Origin: Piezodorus guildinii
Lineage: Eukaryota; Arthropoda; Insecta; Hemiptera; Pentatomidae
Length of the DNA: 64,000 nt
NCBI GenBank assembly: GCA_023052935.1
Contig: CM041295.1
Location: forward strand, 159,760,366 to 159,824,365
Direction: 5' to 3'
In this document: positions 63,830 through 64,000 of the stretch, piece after piece
Layout: every line of letters starts with the position of its first letter
Numbering within the stretch: position 1 is the stretch's first letter
Program-made: the position numbers and the translations under genes
Notes under the pieces: model-generated
Seen by the model: only the letters and a program-made list of their open reading frames with translations
What the model was told of the DNA's origin: nothing
Database searches by the model: none

Positions 63830-64000
63830 GTATTATTTTAATTTTACAACTACACATATACAATAAATACAACTAGTAAAAATGCTGAATTATAATAAAG
63901 GGCTTGAAAAGACTTCTGAAGAAACTGCCCAGTGGTAGAACTTCAATGTTTATTTAACTTTGGAGATCCCGAGGCCATCTTCTTTTCAATAGCCTCGGAG
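63830..64000 (-). pseudogene. LINE A-subfamily copy entering the right window edge
   Basis: The 3' UTR (TTTTACAACTACACATATAC, GAAACTGCCCAGTGGTAGAA) is followed by the end of ORF2: on the minus strand the RRLKRRWPRDL region, with the ERRWPRD equivalent altered to EAIEKKMASGSP-like reading. It belongs to the 36.5-kb subfamily. The 5' part is outside the window. Confidence 0.8.

Overview
The window reads as intergenic, repeat-saturated chromosome from an arthropod, most likely an insect. It is AT-rich, has long (TA)n and (CA)n runs, and carries no recognisable host gene, rRNA or true tRNA gene. Nearly every coding signal is a transposable element, mostly decayed. The species cannot be determined from the sequence.

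Layout. 1-4.2 kb: a nearly complete Jockey-type LINE (family A: gag-like ORF1, AP endonuclease, reverse transcriptase, poly-A tail) cut by the left window edge. 5.0-7.2 kb: an RTE-type LINE on the minus strand. 7.3-15 kb: LINE fragments, a 28-bp minisatellite, an inverted cluster of small Penelope-like ends, copies of two unclassified repeats (called T and U here) and an internally deleted mariner. 15-18 kb: tRNA-derived SINEs (family S1) and a CR1-like remnant. 18.3-25.6 kb: the most notable region. It holds a short foldback of Penelope-like ends, then a 6.2-kb head-to-head pair of Penelope-like elements (RT plus GIY-YIG endonuclease) with a 14-bp target duplication inside the 3' UTR of an older LINE. 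26-27.4 kb: a deleted LINE A copy with target duplication. 27.5 kb: a second SINE family. 28-30.5 kb: microsatellites. 30.7-31.6, 36.8-37.5 and 38.0-40.9 kb: RTE copies, some nested or inverted. 32.8-33.7 kb: the second deleted mariner. 42-49 kb: several LINE A copies, another Penelope-like end cluster and RTE-like tails. 49.7-50.2 kb: a degenerate tandem array. 52.5-53.7 kb: a young LINE B copy with uninterrupted frame and target duplication. 54.7-63.1 kb: dominated by repeat T. The right edge enters another LINE A copy.

How the parts relate. The LINE A, B and RTE copies are recurring 5'-truncated insertions. S1 SINEs are probably mobilised by one of the LINEs. The Penelope-like ends recur as outward-facing inverted pairs and carry hammerhead-ribozyme-like cores (CUGANGA, stem, GAAA). 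Nested insertions with target duplications allow relative dating. A 1.16-kb inversion at 39.1-40.2 kb separates two halves of one RTE copy.
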